A stretch of 9,937 nucleotides of DNA from JBFHES01 sp041584015 (GTDB taxonomy: Bacteria > Bacteroidota > Bacteroidia > Bacteroidales > M50B96), in the NCBI GenBank assembly GCA_041584015.1, contig JBFHES010000180.1:1-9937 (forward strand), read 5' to 3'. A model generated the notes under the pieces. The model was not told where the DNA came from. It saw only the letters and a list, made by a program, of their open reading frames with translations, and ran no database searches. The position numbers and the translations under genes are program-made. This document shows, in pieces, positions 6,739 through 9,937 of this stretch (positions are counted from its first letter, which is position 1; every line of letters starts with the position of its first letter).

Positions 6739-8721
6739 TTACGGAGCTTCAAAAAACATCTCTACATTTTCAATGACAGGCTGCTTGGTTGCAGGACTCG
6801 AATAGATGTAATAAGGAGCACTCTCATAATCATCCAAATTGCGGAGTGCCATTAGTTCCGACTTTTGTTCAGGTGTAAGGGACTTATTTACTGTAGCAAA
6901 TGCGATGGCATAGTTCCATGACAATTCTCCATCAAGTTCTCCATAACGTTTTCCAAGGGCTAACAGCTTGTTTTTATCGGGCTGTTGACCATTCAACAGT
7001 TTGCGGAGTTCGGTACTGAATTCCTTTCGCACATCCACAATTTCATTTAATAGTTGCCGCTGAGAGTTCAGTATTTTGGTAATATATCCTCTCTGTGTTT
7101 CATTTAACACATTATTTAAAAACTCCTCTCCGCTATCACCGGTAATCGAAGTACTTATATCGTAATCTCGTTGGTTCATTGCCGGTATGTCCTTCATATA
7201 AAAGCCACCAAAATAAGTGCCTTGTCTTTCGGGGCATATATAGGTGTCGGCTTCGATGGAACCGGCATACCAGCTAAAAAACTCACTGGCATAAGTCATG
7301 TAGGCCACGTTGTATAGTTTAGACTTTTTCTTGTTAAGATGCGCCAGTTCCGTTTTATCAGGCCAGGTATTGAAATCTCCAAATTTCATATTACCCAAAT
7401 ATTCCTTTTGCCCTTTTGTAAGCGAATTTGCCACTTCAGCCAAAACCTCTGCACGGCGCAAACTAAGCTTTGCGTCCTGTTCAAAAATAGCTCCCACATA
7501 ATTCACTACCGATGGCTTGTTTAATCCCTTGCTTCCATCCGGAATATCACCATCTAATTCCATGTGAAAGCTTTTAATTAAAGGCAAACGCATTTCGGCC
7601 ATTGCTTCAAGTTGTGAAACCTGCTCTTCAGCAAGATCACGGAATAGTTGCTTGTGCTTATCGTTAAGTATAAATAACACATTGCCTACAACCCTGTCAA
7701 CAAACATTGGATTATGCCCCTTTTCTGCTGCATCAATATCACGCATATACTGAAAACCAAAATAGTCGCACACTTTTCCGGGTGGTATAAATGTTGATGC
7801 TCCAAAATCGCCGGTTATAAAAGCTAATCCTGAGAATGCTATAGTTGTAATCTGTGCCCTGTCGGAAATAGCTTGTTCAATGGAATACTTCTTCTGCCCT
7901 GGTGCTTGACGGTTATCTTCAGGCATATTATTTGGCGGAGGAGCTAAGGCGTGCAGTTTTTCTGGATCAAACCCGGTCTCACGTATGGTTTCTTCGGCTG
8001 CTGGTCCGCCTCTAAGTCCCGCTTCACGGAACGCTTCATGAATTTCTTTGGTTATATTCGCAGTTAATGCAGCAGCATTATAATTTGAAAGAATGGCTTT
8101 CACCTTTTCCTTTTCACCTTCAGTTAAGGTTTCAATTCTGTCTTTCCGTTTTTCTCCTGAACCAATTACTTGTTGGGCAGATCCACTTGCATGACCTGTT
8201 TCGTACGTATATTTTAAAGTACCCTCACCCAGCACTTTCCCTTTTATAGCATTTAGTAAATTGGCACGATAAACTTTATTATTATTGAATACCAGTTTTT
8301 CTGAAAGTGCATAAATCGTCAGGTTGTATTCCTTAATACCCGGCCCTTTTGACTTAATAGGGTCGTAACCGGTTTGGTTCTTATCGTTATAACCATCGTT
8401 TCCAATCCCCATTGCATTTTTGGGAATACTTTTAATGTTAGATGGAATATTGTAAACCACCCAATAAGATTTTACATCGGACGGGTTATTTAGATGAGGA
8501 AGGTGCCACAGGTCTATGGCAAAATATTTGGTTCCTTTTGGCACATTAGTCCACTGCAATGGCATAGATACGCCTTCTCCTTCTCCTGTAAATTCAATGG
8601 ATAGAGAACCATCTGGTCCAACTCCTGAACTACTGATTGCAAACCCACTCTTTTGTTGAGCCATTATTTGTATGCTCACAAAAACAAGAAAAACTGATAG
8701 AATACTTTTTAAATACTTCAT
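6739..8721 (-). CDS. Exported three-part protein: PEBP-like domain, LAPPP module, duplicated C-terminal unit (function unknown)
   Basis: This 660-residue protein has a signal peptide at 1-21 (cleavage near IMA/QQ). Residues ~26-175 are a PEBP/YbhB-like domain, shown by MPLQWTNVPKGTKYFAIDL, the YWVVYNIPS stretch, GYDPIKSKGPG and EYNLTIYALSEKL. The usual ligand-site DPD is replaced by DLW at 70-72, and the usual His of the GPPxGxHRY motif is missing (GPGIKEYNL). Residues 196-263 are a 68-residue module ending LHALAPPP that also makes up the small 112-residue protein. The remainder (~290-640) holds two diverged copies of one unit: IPPGKVCDYFGFQYMRDID (312-330) against ICPERQGTYFGGFYMKDIP (495-513), and SLTKGQK (433-439) against SLTPEQK (614-620). 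The offset between copies is 181-183 residues. There are only two cysteines (318, 496), one per copy, and no heme motif. It lies between adaptor and ATPase genes, 39 bases after the adaptor, which argues for a role with the pump. Confidence 0.85.
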   Translation of the reverse strand: MKYLKSILSVFLVFVSIQIMAQQKSGFAISSSGVGPDGSLSIEFTGEGEGVSMPLQWTNVPKGTKYFAIDLWHLPHLNNPSDVKSYWVVYNIPSNIKSIPKNAMGIGNDGYNDKNQTGYDPIKSKGPGIKEYNLTIYALSEKLVFNNNKVYRANLLNAIKGKVLGEGTLKYTYETGHASGSAQQVIGSGEKRKDRIETLTEGEKEKVKAILSNYNAAALTANITKEIHEAFREAGLRGGPAAEETIRETGFDPEKLHALAPPPNNMPEDNRQAPGQKKYSIEQAISDRAQITTIAFSGLAFITGDFGASTFIPPGKVCDYFGFQYMRDIDAAEKGHNPMFVDRVVGNVLFILNDKHKQLFRDLAEEQVSQLEAMAEMRLPLIKSFHMELDGDIPDGSKGLNKPSVVNYVGAIFEQDAKLSLRRAEVLAEVANSLTKGQKEYLGNMKFGDFNTWPDKTELAHLNKKKSKLYNVAYMTYASEFFSWYAGSIEADTYICPERQGTYFGGFYMKDIPAMNQRDYDISTSITGDSGEEFLNNVLNETQRGYITKILNSQRQLLNEIVDVRKEFSTELRKLLNGQQPDKNKLLALGKRYGELDGELSWNYAIAFATVNKSLTPEQKSELMALRNLDDYESAPYYIYSSPATKQPVIENVEMFFEAP

Positions 8722-8760
8722 TTCGTTCTGTTATAGTTTATTAATTGCTATTCATTTCTA

Positions 8761-9937
8761 TTAACGAGGTGGCCCACCGGGTCCGCCACCTCCACCTTCT
8801 CTTTTAGGTCTTTCCTGAACAAAAGGACTTTTTTGATCATCATCAGAATTGTTTTTATCAGGGAGTGAAGATTCCTCAGCAAGTTTGAAAGATGTAACGA
8901 TTGTAGCTCCTTCTTTTAATCCTGAAACTACCTCTATGTCCGAACCATCATCAATACCTACTTCTATTATCACGGGACGTATCTGGGCATCACTCTTCAC
9001 CCAAACCAACTTATGTGTATCATCTAACTCAGGCTTTTCTCCGTGTGGGGGTGCAGGTTTTCTGTCATTATCTTTATTCGTAGTTTCAATGTTTTGAGTT
9101 GTAGCATCATTTTCAGACAGGCGATTCAGATAATCATGTAATAATTGTTGGTCGGGTACGAAACGGGTCGCCTTCTCTTTTACAATCAACACATCATTTG
9201 CTTCTTCAATGTAAATGGTAATGCTAGCTGTCATTCCAGGTTTTAACTTCAAATCGGGGTTGCTCACCGTAATAATTGCAGTATATGTAATTACATTTGA
9301 AGCTTCGTTGGGCTGCAAGCGAATTTCTGTCACGTCGCCTTTAAATGTAAGTTCCGAAAAGGCATCTACGGTAAATTCTACTCGTTGTCCCACTTCCAAC
9401 TGTCCAATATCCGCGTCGTCAATATTGGCTTCTACTTCCATTGTTGACAGGTCGTTGGTAATGGTGAATAGTTCAGGGGTGTTCATACTGGCTGCAACCG
9501 TCTGTCCTTCTTCAACAGCACGGTTTAAAACAATGCCATCGATAGGCGAATAAATAGAGGCATAACTAAGATTGCGTTCTGCCCTGCTAAGATTTGCTTT
9601 GGCAGATTTTACTTCTGCTTTGCTTGTTTTGTAGTTGAAAAGAACTAAATCGTATTCACTTTTTGCCAGCAAATCTTTCTCATACAATGATTTGTTTCGA
9701 GCCAATCGTGATTCCTGATATTCAAAATTAGCTTCGGCCTTTTCCAGGTCTGCGTCTGAATTTTCAAGACTTGACAATAAGGTTGATTTATCCAGTTCTG
9801 CTATTAACTGTCCCTTTTTTACTTTTGAATTAAAATCTACATAAAGTTTCTCAATTACGCCCGAAACCTGAGTACCAACAACCACTGTATTGGTTGCCTC
9901 CAAAGTTCCTGTAGCCGTAATTGCATTATTGATTGAT
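8761..9937 (-). CDS. MacA/HlyD-type periplasmic adaptor (membrane fusion protein), 5' end outside window
   Basis: This is the adaptor subunit of a MacAB-type tripartite efflux system, partial: the frame is open to the window edge, so the start and signal/anchor lie beyond 9937. The 391 visible residues begin with TGTLEATNTVVVGTQVSG, the first half of the biotinyl-lipoyl-like domain. An alpha-helical hairpin follows (roughly DADLEKAEANF to AKANLSRAERNL), then the second lipoyl half (YSPIDGIVLNRAVEEGQTV), the beta-barrel, and KLKPGMTASITIYI. A ~50-residue polar, proline-containing insert (QNIETTNKDNDRKPAPPHGE region) interrupts the membrane-proximal domain before KLVWVKSDAQIRPVIIEVG. The C-terminus is a charged linker and the tail REGGGGGPGGPPR. 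It is the first visible gene of the exporter operon; an outer-membrane TolC-like gene may lie further upstream but is not in view. Confidence 0.92.
   Translation of the reverse strand, partial: SINNAITATGTLEATNTVVVGTQVSGVIEKLYVDFNSKVKKGQLIAELDKSTLLSSLENSDADLEKAEANFEYQESRLARNKSLYEKDLLAKSEYDLVLFNYKTSKAEVKSAKANLSRAERNLSYASIYSPIDGIVLNRAVEEGQTVAASMNTPELFTITNDLSTMEVEANIDDADIGQLEVGQRVEFTVDAFSELTFKGDVTEIRLQPNEASNVITYTAIITVSNPDLKLKPGMTASITIYIEEANDVLIVKEKATRFVPDQQLLHDYLNRLSENDATTQNIETTNKDNDRKPAPPHGEKPELDDTHKLVWVKSDAQIRPVIIEVGIDDGSDIEVVSGLKEGATIVTSFKLAEESSLPDKNNSDDDQKSPFVQERPKREGGGGGPGGPPR

Noticed and set aside
6699..6752. Upstream TTG start for the ABC ATPase (18 extra residues, overlapping the 660-residue gene)
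   Set aside because: It needs a TTG and adds residues not expected before the first beta strand; the ATG at 6698 fits the family.
7310..7524. Plus-strand frames within the 660-residue gene
   Set aside because: They are antisense to a long gene with clear domain content.
9901..9903. Start codon of the adaptor at 9903
   Set aside because: The codon is TTG (Leu) inside the lipoyl domain, and the frame continues with matching residues (NAITATGT) to the window edge, so the gene is partial.
1..9937. CRISPR array, tRNA or rRNA genes, phage genes, complete insertion sequence
   Set aside because: No regular direct repeats with spacers, no cloverleaf or rRNA motifs, and no transposase or integrase frames were seen on either strand.

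Overview
The window looks like chromosomal DNA of a member of the Bacteroidota. The evidence is an AT-rich base composition, genes that mostly lack clear Shine-Dalgarno sequences, a type IX secretion (Por) C-terminal sorting-domain remnant, a LytS/LytTR two-component pair, and a MacAB-type exporter whose adaptor ends in a Gly/Pro-rich tail. No feature here fixes the genus.

Left third (1-2400): a degraded area on both strands. Positions 8 to about 390 (minus strand) are the 3' end of a group II intron: domains V and VI plus the maturase end of its reverse transcriptase. The fragment is 5'-truncated and its reading frame is broken. It is followed by an unidentified stretch that may hold the tail of a membrane-protein gene. 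Next comes one intact plus-strand gene, a membrane-anchored serine hydrolase of the class C beta-lactamase/PBP4* superfamily (806-1837). Directly abutting it is a decayed 3' piece of a gene for a type IX-secreted beta-propeller-like protein (1837-2326).

Right three quarters (2421-9937): an intact, co-directional minus-strand block. In transcription order it encodes a MacA/HlyD-type periplasmic adaptor (cut by the window edge), a 660-residue exported three-part protein of unknown function, a MacB-type ABC ATPase, a MacB-type permease, and a small exported protein of 112 residues. A perfect 12-bp hairpin then separates this operon from an abutting LytS-type histidine kinase and LytTR response regulator.

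The most interesting part is the set of accessory proteins in the exporter operon. The 660-residue protein joins a phosphatidylethanolamine-binding-protein (PEBP/YbhB-like) domain with altered ligand-site residues, a 68-residue module ending in LAPPP, and two diverged tandem copies of a ~182-residue unit. The small 112-residue protein is almost entirely a second copy of the same 68-residue module (28 of 68 identical, no gaps). The operon therefore codes for a MacAB-like pump together with two exported proteins that share a module, next to a possible cognate two-component system. The link between pump, exported proteins and regulator is inferred from gene order only.
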